Assembly (NCBI RefSeq): GCF_947072685.1
Contig: NZ_CAMTIK010000014.1
Coordinates: forward strand, 1 to 49,203
From: an uncultured Cetobacterium sp.
GTDB lineage: Bacteria; Fusobacteriota; Fusobacteriia; Fusobacteriales; Fusobacteriaceae
Direction of reading: 5' to 3'
DNA length: 49,203 bases
The number at the start of each line of letters is the position of its first letter. Within the stretch, counting starts at the first letter, position 1. The notes under the pieces were generated by a model that searched no databases, was not told the DNA's origin, and saw only the letters and a list, made by a program, of their open reading frames with translations. Made by a program: the position numbers and the translations under genes. Of the stretch, positions 7,839 to 16,013 are shown piece after piece.

Positions 7839-8732
7839 ATGAAAGCAGGATTCATAGCAGTAGTAGGAAGACCTAATGTAGGAAAATCTACTCTGATAAA
7901 TAAACTTGTAAATGAAAAAGTAGCAATAGTTTCGGATAAAGCGGGAACAACAAGAGATACAATAAAAGGAATTTTAAACTTCAATAACAATCAATACATA
8001 TTTGTGGATACTCCAGGTATTCATAAGCCAAAACATCTATTGGGAGAGCACATGACAAATAGTGCGCTAAGAGTATTAAGGGATGTTGATGTTATCGCTA
8101 TGGTTATAGATGCATCACAAGAGATCAGTACAGGAGATCTTTTTGTATGGGAAAAAATTAGTGAAGCTAAAAAAACACCTAGAGTTTTAATTGTTAATAA
8201 AATAGATAAAATTAATGATGAAGAGTTAGAGGCTAAAAGAGCTGAGATAAAAGAAAAATTAGGAGAATTCAATGCAATAGTTGAAATAGCAGGTCAATAT
8301 GCTATAGGAATACCAAAATTATTAGATGCATTAGATCCTTTTTTAGATGATGGAGTTAAATACTATCCAGATGATATGTACACAGATATGCCAATGTATA
8401 GAATTATAACAGAGGTTGTAAGAGAAAAAATTCTTGAGAGAACAAGGGACGAAATACCTCATTCAGTTGCAATTGAAATTGTAAATGTGACAAGAAGAAA
8501 TAATGGAAAAGATAAGTTTGATATCAATATCTATGTAGAGAGAGATTCTCAAAAAGGAATAATAATTGGAAAGCAAGGAAAAATGCTTAAAGAGATTGGA
8601 ATTGAAGCAAGAAAAGAGATAGAACAGCTTTTAGGAGTTGGAATCTATATGGAGTTATGGGTTAAAGTAAAAGATGACTGGAGAAAAAAGAAACCATTCT
8701 TAAAAGAGCTGGGTTATATAGAAGAGAAATAA
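7839..8732 (+). CDS. era: GTPase Era
   Basis: Era is an essential GTPase that binds the 3-prime end of 16S rRNA and helps mature the 30S subunit. The 297-residue protein shows the G1 motif GRPNVGKS (10-17), the switch/G2 region with GTTRDTIKG, G3 DTPGIH, G4 NKID, and a C-terminal KH domain (about 205-285) with the motif IIIGKQGKMLKEIG. It starts three bases after the stop of the recombinase-like gene, behind a GGAG sequence, and closes the ftsX-to-era run. A terminator follows at once. Confidence 0.97.
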   Translation: MKAGFIAVVGRPNVGKSTLINKLVNEKVAIVSDKAGTTRDTIKGILNFNNNQYIFVDTPGIHKPKHLLGEHMTNSALRVLRDVDVIAMVIDASQEISTGDLFVWEKISEAKKTPRVLIVNKIDKINDEELEAKRAEIKEKLGEFNAIVEIAGQYAIGIPKLLDALDPFLDDGVKYYPDDMYTDMPMYRIITEVVREKILERTRDEIPHSVAIEIVNVTRRNNGKDKFDINIYVERDSQKGIIIGKQGKMLKEIGIEARKEIEQLLGVGIYMELWVKVKDDWRKKKPFLKELGYIEEK

Positions 8733-8734
8733 AA

Positions 8735-8764
8735 GAAAGTAGCCATTGATTTGGCTATTTTTTA
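8735..8764 (+). terminator. Rho-independent terminator after era
   Basis: A short hairpin (TAGCCA at 8740-8745 and TGGCTA at 8752-8757, six-base loop) is flanked by A-rich and T-rich runs that extend the stem. Confidence 0.75.
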
Positions 8765-8783
8765 TTTGTAAAAATTTATGGGT

Positions 8784-8812
8784 TTGTTTTGGTATGATAA
8801 TTATGTTATAAT
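8784..8812 (+). promoter_or_regulatory. Extended -10 promoter of the tdk operon
   Basis: -35 TTGTTT (8784-8789), 17-base spacer, -10 TATAAT (8807-8812) preceded by TG at 8804-8805. It lies between the era terminator and tdk. Confidence 0.75.
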
Positions 8813-8856
8813 AGAAGACAGAAAAAAATTAGTTATCGATGGAGGAAAAGAAGACA

Positions 8857-9456
8857 ATGCATTTATTATTGACAGAAGGAATGGGTTGGATAGAGGTTGT
8901 TACAGGAAGTATGTTCTCAGGTAAAAGTGAAGAACTTATCAGAAGAATGAGAAGAGCGAAGTATGCAAACCAAAAAATTATAGTTTTTAAACATGCAAGT
9001 GATGATAGATATGATGAAACAAAAGTGGCTTCACATAGTCAAGCCTTCATAGAGGCTGTTCCAGCATCAACGGTAGAAGAGATGAGAGAATTAATAAATA
9101 CAAAGTATAGCGATGCAAGAATTATTGGAATAGATGAAGTTCAATTCTTTGGAAAAGAAGTGGCTGAGTTTTGTGAGGAATTGGCAGATTTAGGAAAAAG
9201 AGTTATTGTTGCAGGATTAGATCAAGATTTTAGAGGAGAACCGTTTAAACCAATGGATGTTTTAATGGCAAGAGCTGAGTATGTAGATAAGTTTAATGCT
9301 ATTTGTGCTTGTTGTGGAAATCCAGCTTCAAGAACTCAAAGGCTAGTAAATGGAGAGCCTGCATATGAAGATGACCCTATAGTTTTAGTAGGGGCTAGCG
9401 AAAGTTATGAGGCTAGATGTAGAAGATGTCATATTGTTAAAAAAAGAGGAGAGTAA
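8857..9456 (+). CDS. tdk: Thymidine kinase (type II)
   Basis: Thymidine kinase phosphorylates thymidine to dTMP in the salvage pathway. The 199-residue protein has the P-loop GSMFSGKS (17-24), the conserved IDEVQFF motif, and two zinc-binding cysteine pairs (CACC and CRRCH) of the type II tetrameric enzymes. I chose ATG 8857 since GGAGG (8841-8845) precedes it; an in-frame ATG at 8839 lies before the ribosome binding site. Its stop codon overlaps by one base the start of the next gene, indicating a common transcript. Confidence 0.95.
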   Translation: MHLLLTEGMGWIEVVTGSMFSGKSEELIRRMRRAKYANQKIIVFKHASDDRYDETKVASHSQAFIEAVPASTVEEMRELINTKYSDARIIGIDEVQFFGKEVAEFCEELADLGKRVIVAGLDQDFRGEPFKPMDVLMARAEYVDKFNAICACCGNPASRTQRLVNGEPAYEDDPIVLVGASESYEARCRRCHIVKKRGE

Positions 9457-10307
9457 TGAATTTAAGGGGCGTTGAAAAAACAGATAAATGGGGTTATATA
9501 TTGACAGTTTTTTACAACGGAGAAAAATTTCACTCATTTGATGAAATGGCTGGGAAAACAACTGTTAAAGGTGAATTTAGAAGAGTAATGAATGAACTGG
9601 GATTTACTTGGGCTAAAGGTATCCAGCAGGGTGGACGAACAGATGCTAAAGTCTCAGCGGAAAGAAATTTGTTATATGTAAGCAGCAATTTTCAAGGAGA
9701 TTTAAAAGAGATTATATTTAAATTTAATGAGAGAATGAAGGAAAGTATATTCATAAGAAAAGTAGAGAAGACATTTCCAAATCTATCTTTTCCAGAGTTT
9801 ATAGAGCAAAGAGAATACTTATACAGATATCCTAAAAAAAGAATAAAAAGACCTTTAGAAGAGATAGAAAAAACTATAAAAGAAATAAGTGGAACTTATG
9901 ATGTGAGTCTTTTTACAGATAAAAAAGGATTAGAATTAAAGGAACACGAAAGAACAGTGGAAGTATCTTATGAAAAAGGGGTCTTAAAATTTATAGGAAA
10001 TTCTTTTATGCCAAAACAGGTCAGAAATATGGTGGGATATATATTTTCCGGAAATGTAGAAACTTACCCCGGAAAATTTCTAACGTTAGAGAGAGTTTAT
10101 ATAAGAAAAGATTTAGATGACAAAATTATATTGTCAGCTCTTGATATTAAAATAGATGGTGTTGAAAAAATTGAAAAAACTAAAGATGAATCTTTGTATA
10201 TATTTTATGTAAAGACAGAAAATAAAGGTGAAGTAATCGGTAAAAATGCTTCAAATATTAAAAATCTTAGAAAAAAGTTTGGAAATATTGTTATAAGGGA
10301 GATTTAA
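9456..10307 (+). CDS. TruA-like tRNA pseudouridine synthase with C-terminal KH-like tail
   Basis: The 283-residue protein resembles TruA, which converts uridines 38-40 of tRNA anticodon arms to pseudouridine. It keeps the catalytic-aspartate motif as GGRTDAKVSAE (Asp 63; TruA normally reads GRTDAGVHA) and the C-terminal motif NSFMPKQVRNMVG. It differs from standard TruA in the residues after the aspartate and in a C-terminal addition (about 252-283) containing VIGKNASNIKNL, which looks like the GxxG loop of a KH RNA-binding motif. It is therefore probably a divergent paralogue with its own RNA target; a true TruA may exist elsewhere. It is coupled to tdk and to the HD-domain gene. Confidence 0.7.
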   Translation: MNLRGVEKTDKWGYILTVFYNGEKFHSFDEMAGKTTVKGEFRRVMNELGFTWAKGIQQGGRTDAKVSAERNLLYVSSNFQGDLKEIIFKFNERMKESIFIRKVEKTFPNLSFPEFIEQREYLYRYPKKRIKRPLEEIEKTIKEISGTYDVSLFTDKKGLELKEHERTVEVSYEKGVLKFIGNSFMPKQVRNMVGYIFSGNVETYPGKFLTLERVYIRKDLDDKIILSALDIKIDGVEKIEKTKDESLYIFYVKTENKGEVIGKNASNIKNLRKKFGNIVIREI

Positions 10308-10727
10308 GTGATTTCTAGATTAAAACAAGGATTATCGTGTATATTTTTAAATTTTGATATAGAAAATGAAAAAGAGATAAAAAATGTTTTAAGTTATGAA
10401 GAGTTCAATATTTTTTTACAGATGAGTGAATATGATAAATTTCACTCTTTTAAAGTATATTCTGGAGTTCTAAAGGATAAAGTTTTAAAAGATGAGGTCA
10501 ACTATTTAAAATTAGCTCTTCTGCATGATTGTGGAAAAGATGATGCCACTCTTTTTAGAAGGGTAAAAAAAGTATTAGTTGGTGATAAAAAATTAGAACA
10601 ACACCCAAATATAGGATTTGAAAAGTTAAAGGGAATAAATTTAGAAGTGGCTACTCTTTGTAGCAAGCATCATAATAAAGACGTAGATTTTAAAATGAGT
10701 ATTTTTCAAAAAATAGATGACAAATAG
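10308..10727 (+). CDS. Small HD-domain protein (putative metal-dependent phosphohydrolase)
   Basis: The 139-residue protein has the full HD-superfamily pattern: His 46 (in KFHSFKV), His 73-Asp 74 (LLHDCGK), His 99 (EQHPNIGFEKL), His 121-122 (SKHHNK) and a terminal aspartate pair (QKIDDK). This fits a single-domain metal phosphohydrolase acting on nucleotides or phosphoesters; the substrate cannot be told from sequence. It starts with GTG directly after the TAA of the TruA-like gene, with GGGAG ahead of it. Its place in a tRNA-modification and nucleotide-salvage operon suggests a nucleotide-related role, but that is inference. Confidence 0.65.
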   Translation: MISRLKQGLSCIFLNFDIENEKEIKNVLSYEEFNIFLQMSEYDKFHSFKVYSGVLKDKVLKDEVNYLKLALLHDCGKDDATLFRRVKKVLVGDKKLEQHPNIGFEKLKGINLEVATLCSKHHNKDVDFKMSIFQKIDDK

Positions 10728-10742
10728 AGATTGAGGAGAGAT

Positions 10743-12515
10743 ATGAGAGTAGATATAGGAAAATACCTAATGTCTGTTGAAAAACCAGCACAGTATTTAG
10801 GAAATGAAATCAATAGTTACCATAAAGATTTAAGTGAAATTAAAGCCAGAATGTGCTTGTTTTTTCCAGATATTTATGAGGTAGGAATGTCTAATTTAGG
10901 AATAAAATTACTTTATACAATTATGAATAAAGTGGATGGATTCTATTTGGAGAGAGGATTTGCTCCAATGGAGGATATGGAAACTTTAATGAGAGAAAAT
11001 GCTATCCCGTCATTTTCATTAGAGACTAAAAGTGAACTTAAAGATTTTGATGTTGTGGGATTCTCATTGTCGTATGAAATGTGTTATCCAAATGTTTTAA
11101 ATGCATTGGATTTAGCAGGAATACCGCTACACGCAAGTGAGAGAGGGGAAGAGTTTCCTTTAATAATGGCAGGTGGAACATGTATGATGAATCCAATTCC
11201 AATGGAGAAATTTTTGGATTTCTTTGTTATTGGAGATGGAGAAGATACAATGACTTTGTTGGCAGAAACTTTGGTTAAATTGGCAGGAAAGTCAAAAGAG
11301 GAAAAGTTAGATGCGATAAAAGATTTTGAGGGTGTTTATATTCCAAAACTACATAAAGGTGTTAAAAGAATCAAAAGAGCTATAGTTCAGGACTTGGATA
11401 AAACACCTTCGTACTCAGATCAATTAGTTCCTTATATACAGATAGTTCACGACAGAGCATCTGTTGAAATTCAAAGAGGCTGTACAAGAGGTTGTAGATT
11501 CTGTCAGGCAGGAATAGTTTATAGACCGGTTAGAGAAAGAAGTTTAGAAAAAAATATAGAATTAATAGAAGATATGCTTTATAATACGGGTTATTCTGAA
11601 ATCTCACTGTCATCTTTAAGCAGCAGTGACTACACAGCAATAACACCTTTAATTGAAAACTTACAAAAGAAGTATGAAAATAAAAACTTAGCTATTTCAT
11701 TACCATCTTTAAGAATGAATACACATTCAGTTGATGTTGCAGTAAATATAAGTGGTGGAAAAAGAACTGGTTTTACATTTGCTCCAGAAGCTGGAAGTCA
11801 AAAAATGAGAGATGTTATAAATAAAGGTGTGACAGAAGATGAAATTATAGAAACAGCAGAAGCTGCAGTAAAAGCTGGTTGGGACAATTTAAAATTTTAC
11901 TTTATGATCGGTCTGCCTTTTGAGACTGATGAGGATGTAATGGGAATATATGAACTTGTAAAAAAAGTTACATACCTATGTAGAAGAATTAGAAAAAGAG
12001 TTAACATAACGGCTAGTATTTCTAATTTTGTTCCAAAAGCCCATACACCATACCAGTGGCATGAACAGATGAACGTGGAGGAAGCTCAAAGAAAACAACA
12101 TATGTTAAGAGATGCTTTTAGAGGAATGAAGGGAGCAACATTGAGAATGCACCCACCTAAGAAATCTTATTTAGAAGGGTTCCTTTCAAGAGGGGATGAA
12201 ATAACTGGAGAGTTAATCGAATTGGCTTTTGTAAAAGGGGCAAAACTTGATGATTATAGAGATAATTTTGAAGTTTGGCAGGAGGCTATGTCCGACTTAG
12301 GAATAACAGAGGAAAGATATTTAGGAGCGAGAGATTTAGATGCGCCATTACCTTGGGATATTGTTGATATCGGAGTGAGTAAAGAGTTTTTAATAAGAGA
12401 GCTTAAAAAGAGTGAAGAACAAGCTTTAACAGTGGATTGTAGAGAAGAATGTGCTGGATGTGGAATGAAAAAACATATAAAAGAATGTGGATCTTTAACT
12501 TTAGATAAAAAATAG
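10743..12515 (+). CDS. B12-binding-domain radical SAM protein (TIGR03960-like)
   Basis: The 590-residue protein has an N-terminal cobalamin-binding-like domain (about 30-200, with FPDIYEVGMSNLG and FDVVGFSLSYEM) and a central radical SAM domain whose 4Fe-4S cluster cysteines are in CTRGCRFC (Cys 247, 251, 254). A cysteine-rich end (CREECAGCGMKKHIKEC) may bind a second metal. The layout matches the widespread uncharacterised family I know as TIGR03960, often found in Gram-positive anaerobes next to RNase E/G genes; that neighbour is not here. Its reaction is unknown. ATG 10743 is preferred to TTG 10731 because GAGGAG (10733-10738) lies between. Confidence 0.75.
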   Translation: MRVDIGKYLMSVEKPAQYLGNEINSYHKDLSEIKARMCLFFPDIYEVGMSNLGIKLLYTIMNKVDGFYLERGFAPMEDMETLMRENAIPSFSLETKSELKDFDVVGFSLSYEMCYPNVLNALDLAGIPLHASERGEEFPLIMAGGTCMMNPIPMEKFLDFFVIGDGEDTMTLLAETLVKLAGKSKEEKLDAIKDFEGVYIPKLHKGVKRIKRAIVQDLDKTPSYSDQLVPYIQIVHDRASVEIQRGCTRGCRFCQAGIVYRPVRERSLEKNIELIEDMLYNTGYSEISLSSLSSSDYTAITPLIENLQKKYENKNLAISLPSLRMNTHSVDVAVNISGGKRTGFTFAPEAGSQKMRDVINKGVTEDEIIETAEAAVKAGWDNLKFYFMIGLPFETDEDVMGIYELVKKVTYLCRRIRKRVNITASISNFVPKAHTPYQWHEQMNVEEAQRKQHMLRDAFRGMKGATLRMHPPKKSYLEGFLSRGDEITGELIELAFVKGAKLDDYRDNFEVWQEAMSDLGITEERYLGARDLDAPLPWDIVDIGVSKEFLIRELKKSEEQALTVDCREECAGCGMKKHIKECGSLTLDKK

Positions 12516-12529
12516 GACAGGAGATGGCT

Positions 12530-13198
12530 ATGTTGAAAATAGGTAATGACTGGGATGATATATTAAAAAGTGAGGTAGAAAAAAACTATTTTTTAGAAAT
12601 GAAAGAGTTTTTGAAAAAAGAATACTCAGAAAAGATAATATATCCGCCTAAAAAAGAGATATTTACAGCCTTTCAACTAACTCCTTATAAAGATGTAAAA
12701 GTGGTAATTTTAGGACAAGATCCTTATCACGGGGAAGGGCAAGCTCATGGGCTTGCCTTTTCTGTTAAAAAAGGAGTAAAAATACCACCATCTTTAAGAA
12801 ATATTTATAAGGAAATTGTAAACGAAGAGGAGGGAGAGGTATTTAATCATGGGTGCTTGACATCTTGGGCAACCCAAGGAATATTTTTACTAAATACATC
12901 TCTGACGGTGAGAGAAGGAGAAGCAAACTCACACAGTAAAATTGGTTGGTGCGAATTTACAGATGAGGTTATAAAAAAATTAAATGAAAAAAAAGAGCCT
13001 ATTATTTTTATATTATGGGGAAATAATGCTAAACAAAAGAAAAAGTTCATAACAAATCCGCAACACCATATTTTAGAAGGGGTTCATCCAAGTCCTTTAT
13101 CAGCAAGTAGAGGTTTTTTTGGATGTAATCACTTTAAAGAAATAAATTCAGTCTTAAAAGAAAAATTTAACAAGCATATTGATTGGAATATTGTTTGA
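12530..13198 (+). CDS. ung: Uracil-DNA glycosylase (family 1)
   Basis: UNG removes uracil from DNA to start base-excision repair. The 222-residue product has the catalytic water-activating motif GQDPYHG (62-68, Asp 64), the motif HGLAFSV, and the C-terminal HPSPLSASRGFFGCNHF with the catalytic histidine. Length is typical. Two in-frame ATGs occur: 12524 directly abuts AGGAG, while 12530 has a six-base spacing and gives the usual IGNDWDD beginning; I chose 12530. It is the last gene of the tdk run, and a new promoter begins just after it. Confidence 0.97.
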   Translation: MLKIGNDWDDILKSEVEKNYFLEMKEFLKKEYSEKIIYPPKKEIFTAFQLTPYKDVKVVILGQDPYHGEGQAHGLAFSVKKGVKIPPSLRNIYKEIVNEEEGEVFNHGCLTSWATQGIFLLNTSLTVREGEANSHSKIGWCEFTDEVIKKLNEKKEPIIFILWGNNAKQKKKFITNPQHHILEGVHPSPLSASRGFFGCNHFKEINSVLKEKFNKHIDWNIV

Positions 13199-13210
13199 TA
13201 ATCAAAGTTA

Positions 13211-13240
13211 TTGACAAACGATACAAAAATAGTTTACAAT
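13211..13240 (+). promoter_or_regulatory. Promoter of the FMN-binding-like gene
   Basis: Perfect -35 TTGACA (13211-13216), 18-base spacer, -10 TACAAT (13235-13240). It begins 12 bases after the ung stop. Confidence 0.8.
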
Positions 13241-13271
13241 AAATGAAACGCTTTATATCAAGGAGGGAATT

Positions 13272-13664
13272 ATGAAAAAATTATTGATATTGTTAACTTT
13301 AGTAGGTGGTATTGCTTCTGCAGCAGAATATAGAAATGGAACTTATAGAGGAGTTTTTATTTCAGGACAAGAAACTCAAGTAGAGATTCAATTTGATTTA
13401 AAAGATGATAAGGTTGAAAAACCAAAATTTAGAACTTTATTTTATAAAGGAGAAGATTTTTTAAAGAATAAAGATCTTCTAAAAAATAAAGCTCAATATG
13501 AAGCTCTTTTAACAAAAATAACAAATGAAAATGTGGATAAAGCTATGGAAACTCTATATTCACCAGCAGATATTGAAAATGCAGGGGCAACAGTTAGAGC
13601 GACTAAAGTTAGATCGGCTATAAAGAATGGTTTAAATTCAGGTGTTTATACACCAGCAAAATAA
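13272..13664 (+). CDS. Small exported protein, FMN-binding-domain-like
   Basis: The 130-residue protein begins with a clear signal peptide (MKKLLILLTLVGGIASA, cleavage before AEY). The mature part starts with YRNGTYRGVF and has, near its end, DIENAGATVRATKVRSAIKNGL. This layout, a DGTYxG start and a D-xxx-GAT segment followed by a helix, resembles FMN_bind domains, in which the threonine of SGAT carries FMN attached by the ApbE flavin transferase. Here the serine is alanine and the following TS is RA, so the match is partial. No ApbE gene is in the window. It is a single-gene unit with its own strong promoter and terminator. Exported location is firm; the flavin role is a suggestion. Confidence 0.5.
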   Translation: MKKLLILLTLVGGIASAAEYRNGTYRGVFISGQETQVEIQFDLKDDKVEKPKFRTLFYKGEDFLKNKDLLKNKAQYEALLTKITNENVDKAMETLYSPADIENAGATVRATKVRSAIKNGLNSGVYTPAK

Positions 13665-13673
13665 AATATATTT

Positions 13674-13703
13674 AAGTAGAGGTTAATCCCTCTACTTTTT
13701 TTT
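13674..13703 (+). terminator. Rho-independent terminator
   Basis: Nine-base arms AAGTAGAGG (13674-13682) and CCTCTACTT (13689-13697) with a six-base loop, then eight more bases of T-rich sequence. Confidence 0.9.
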
Positions 13704-13731
13704 AGATAAATATATAGTTTTTATAAAAAAA

Positions 13732-13740
13732 TGCTATAAT
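13732..13740 (+). promoter_or_regulatory. Extended -10 promoter element for murE-kdsA
   Basis: TGCTATAAT is a perfect extended -10. The expected -35 region is weak. It lies 30 bases before the fusion-gene start. Confidence 0.65.
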
Positions 13741-13770
13741 AGCTATGAATAATATGTGTGAGGAGTTGCT

Positions 13771-16011
13771 ATGGAAAAAATATTTGAAGGAATAGAGTAT
13801 AGAGTTTTAAAAAAAAGTGAGTTAAAAAATAATTATAAAGAGATAGAATATGATTCAAGAAAGATAAAAAAAGGGGATATTTTTGTAGCATTAAAAGGAG
13901 CTCTAGTAGATGGGCATAAATATATTGATAGGGCTGTAGAAAATGGGGCTGTTGCAGTTTTGATTTCAGAAGAGGTTGAGTTAAAACATGATATAGACTA
14001 TATTTTGGTACAGAATCTAAGAGAGAAGTTAGGAGTTATAGCAGCTAATTTTTATGGACATCCAGAAGAAAAATTAAAAATTATTGGGATCACAGGAACT
14101 AATGGAAAGACTACGACAACATATTTAATAGAGCAGTTATTGGGAGAGCAAAAAGTTGCCCGTATTGGAACTGTGGAGTATAAAATAGGGAATGAAATAA
14201 TAGAGGCACCTAACACAACACCAGAGTCTTTAGATATAATAAAACTTTGTAAAAAAGCTGTCGATAAAGGATTGGAATATTTTATAATGGAGGTTAGTTC
14301 ACACGGGTTAACTAGTGGAAGAGTTGATATGCTAAAATTTGATGTGGCAGGATTTACAAATTTGACTCCAGAACATTTAGATTACCATAAGGATATGGAG
14401 GAGTATTTTTTAGCCAAGAGAAGACTTTTTGAAAAATTAAAAAATAAAAAAAATTCAGTTATAAATATAGATGATAATTATGGTGAAAGGTTGTTTGAAG
14501 AGTTTGGAGGAGTAAGTTACTCTTTAAATAAGAAAGCGAATTTAGATAAAGAGATGCTTTTAAAGTTAAAACCAAATTTATTAGGGAAATTCAATATGTA
14601 TAATCTGTTATTAGCTATAGGAATTGCGGATATTTTAAATATAAAATTTGAAGATATATCAGAAAGAGTGGAAAAGATAAAAGGTGCACCTGGAAGATTT
14701 GAGCCTGTTTATGCAGGACAAAACTTTAAAGTAATAGTAGATTATGCACACACAGGAGATGCACTAGAAAATATTCTTCAAGGAGTAAATGATTTAAAAG
14801 GAGACGGAGAGATTATAACTATATTTGGATGTGGTGGTGATAGAGATAAAATAAAAAGACCGGTGATGGCAAAAATTGCTGAGAGATATAGTGATTATGT
14901 AATAATTACCTCAGATAATCCAAGAACAGAAAATCCAGAATCAATAGTAAAAGATATAGTAGCGGGGTTTGAGACAGACAAATACGAAGTTGTAATAGAT
15001 AGAAAAGATGCCATAAAAAAAGCGATAAAAAAAGCTAGAAAAGATGCTATAATATTAATAGCAGGAAAAGGGCATGAAACTTATCAAATTTTTGGAACAC
15101 AGAAGATACACTTTGATGATAGGGAGATTGCAATAGAAGCAATAAACGAATTAAAAGAGGTGAAGCAGTTGAAAATAGTAGAAGAAGTAAAAATGGTTAA
15201 AATAGCAAATAAATTTAATATTGGTGGAAATGAAAGATTTACATTGATAGCAGGACCGTGTGTAATTGAGTCTGAAGAGTTAGTTATGGAAGTAGCTGAG
15301 AAAGCAAAAGAGATTTGTGACAGATTGGGAATTAACTATGTATTTAAAGCATCTTTTGATAAAGCTAATAGATCATCTATTCACTCTTATAGAGGACCAG
15401 GAATAGAGAAGGGTCTTGAAATTTTAAAGAAAGTAAAGGAAAAATTTAATATACCCGTTGTAACAGATGTTCATGAAGTGTGGCATTGTAAAGAAGTTGC
15501 AAAAGTTGTAGATATCATTCAAATACCTGCTTTTTTATGTAGACAAACGGATTTACTAATAGCGGCAGCAGAAACTGGGTTGCCAGTAAATATAAAAAAA
15601 GGACAATTTTTAGCGCCTTGGGATATGAAAAATGTAGTTGTAAAAATGGAAGAGCTAAATAATAAAAATATAATGCTGTGTGAAAGAGGATCGACTTTTG
15701 GATACAACAATATGGTTGTAGATATGAGAGGATTTGCAGAGATGAGAAAATTTGGATATCCTGTTGTGTTTGATGTAACTCATGCTGTCCAAAAACCAGG
15801 AGGTTTAGGAACAGCGACTTCTGGAGATAGAGAGTTTGTGTTCCCACTTATGAGAGCTGGACTTGCTATAGGAGTAGATGCTATATTTGCAGAAGTTCAT
15901 CCTGATCCAAACAATGCAAAATCAGATGGGCCAAATATGCTATTTTTATCGGAGTTAGAAGAGATTTTAAAAGTTGCAATTAAAATAGACGATTTAGTAA
16001 AAGGAAGATAA
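13771..16011 (+). CDS. murE-kdsA: MurE-KdsA fusion: UDP-MurNAc-tripeptide synthetase / Kdo-8-phosphate synthase
   Basis: A single 746-codon frame joins two full enzymes. Residues 1 to about 460 are MurE, which adds the third stem-peptide residue in peptidoglycan synthesis: ATP motif GITGTNGKTTTT (106-117), NTTPES (148-153) and DNPR (382-385), the signature of enzymes adding a diamino-diacid (meso-DAP, or meso-lanthionine as known in Fusobacterium nucleatum). Residues from about 475 are KdsA, which condenses arabinose-5-phosphate with phosphoenolpyruvate to Kdo-8-phosphate: LIAGPCVIES, KASFDKANRSS, TDVHE, and HPDPNNAKSDG. Cys 497 in GPC marks the metal-dependent KdsA class (metal-independent enzymes have Asn). 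At the junction an AGAGGTGA sequence (about 15155-15162) stands before an in-frame TTG (15169) and an ATG is at 15193, so KdsA might also be made alone. kdsD follows after two bases. Confidence 0.92.
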   Translation: MEKIFEGIEYRVLKKSELKNNYKEIEYDSRKIKKGDIFVALKGALVDGHKYIDRAVENGAVAVLISEEVELKHDIDYILVQNLREKLGVIAANFYGHPEEKLKIIGITGTNGKTTTTYLIEQLLGEQKVARIGTVEYKIGNEIIEAPNTTPESLDIIKLCKKAVDKGLEYFIMEVSSHGLTSGRVDMLKFDVAGFTNLTPEHLDYHKDMEEYFLAKRRLFEKLKNKKNSVINIDDNYGERLFEEFGGVSYSLNKKANLDKEMLLKLKPNLLGKFNMYNLLLAIGIADILNIKFEDISERVEKIKGAPGRFEPVYAGQNFKVIVDYAHTGDALENILQGVNDLKGDGEIITIFGCGGDRDKIKRPVMAKIAERYSDYVIITSDNPRTENPESIVKDIVAGFETDKYEVVIDRKDAIKKAIKKARKDAIILIAGKGHETYQIFGTQKIHFDDREIAIEAINELKEVKQLKIVEEVKMVKIANKFNIGGNERFTLIAGPCVIESEELVMEVAEKAKEICDRLGINYVFKASFDKANRSSIHSYRGPGIEKGLEILKKVKEKFNIPVVTDVHEVWHCKEVAKVVDIIQIPAFLCRQTDLLIAAAETGLPVNIKKGQFLAPWDMKNVVVKMEELNNKNIMLCERGSTFGYNNMVVDMRGFAEMRKFGYPVVFDVTHAVQKPGGLGTATSGDREFVFPLMRAGLAIGVDAIFAEVHPDPNNAKSDGPNMLFLSELEEILKVAIKIDDLVKGR

Positions 16012-16013
16012 CT

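Noticed and set aside
15515-15847. 110-codon minus-strand frame inside the KdsA part of the fusion gene
   Set aside because: Antisense shadow of conserved KdsA sequence; low-complexity Leu/Gln-rich translation and no start signals.
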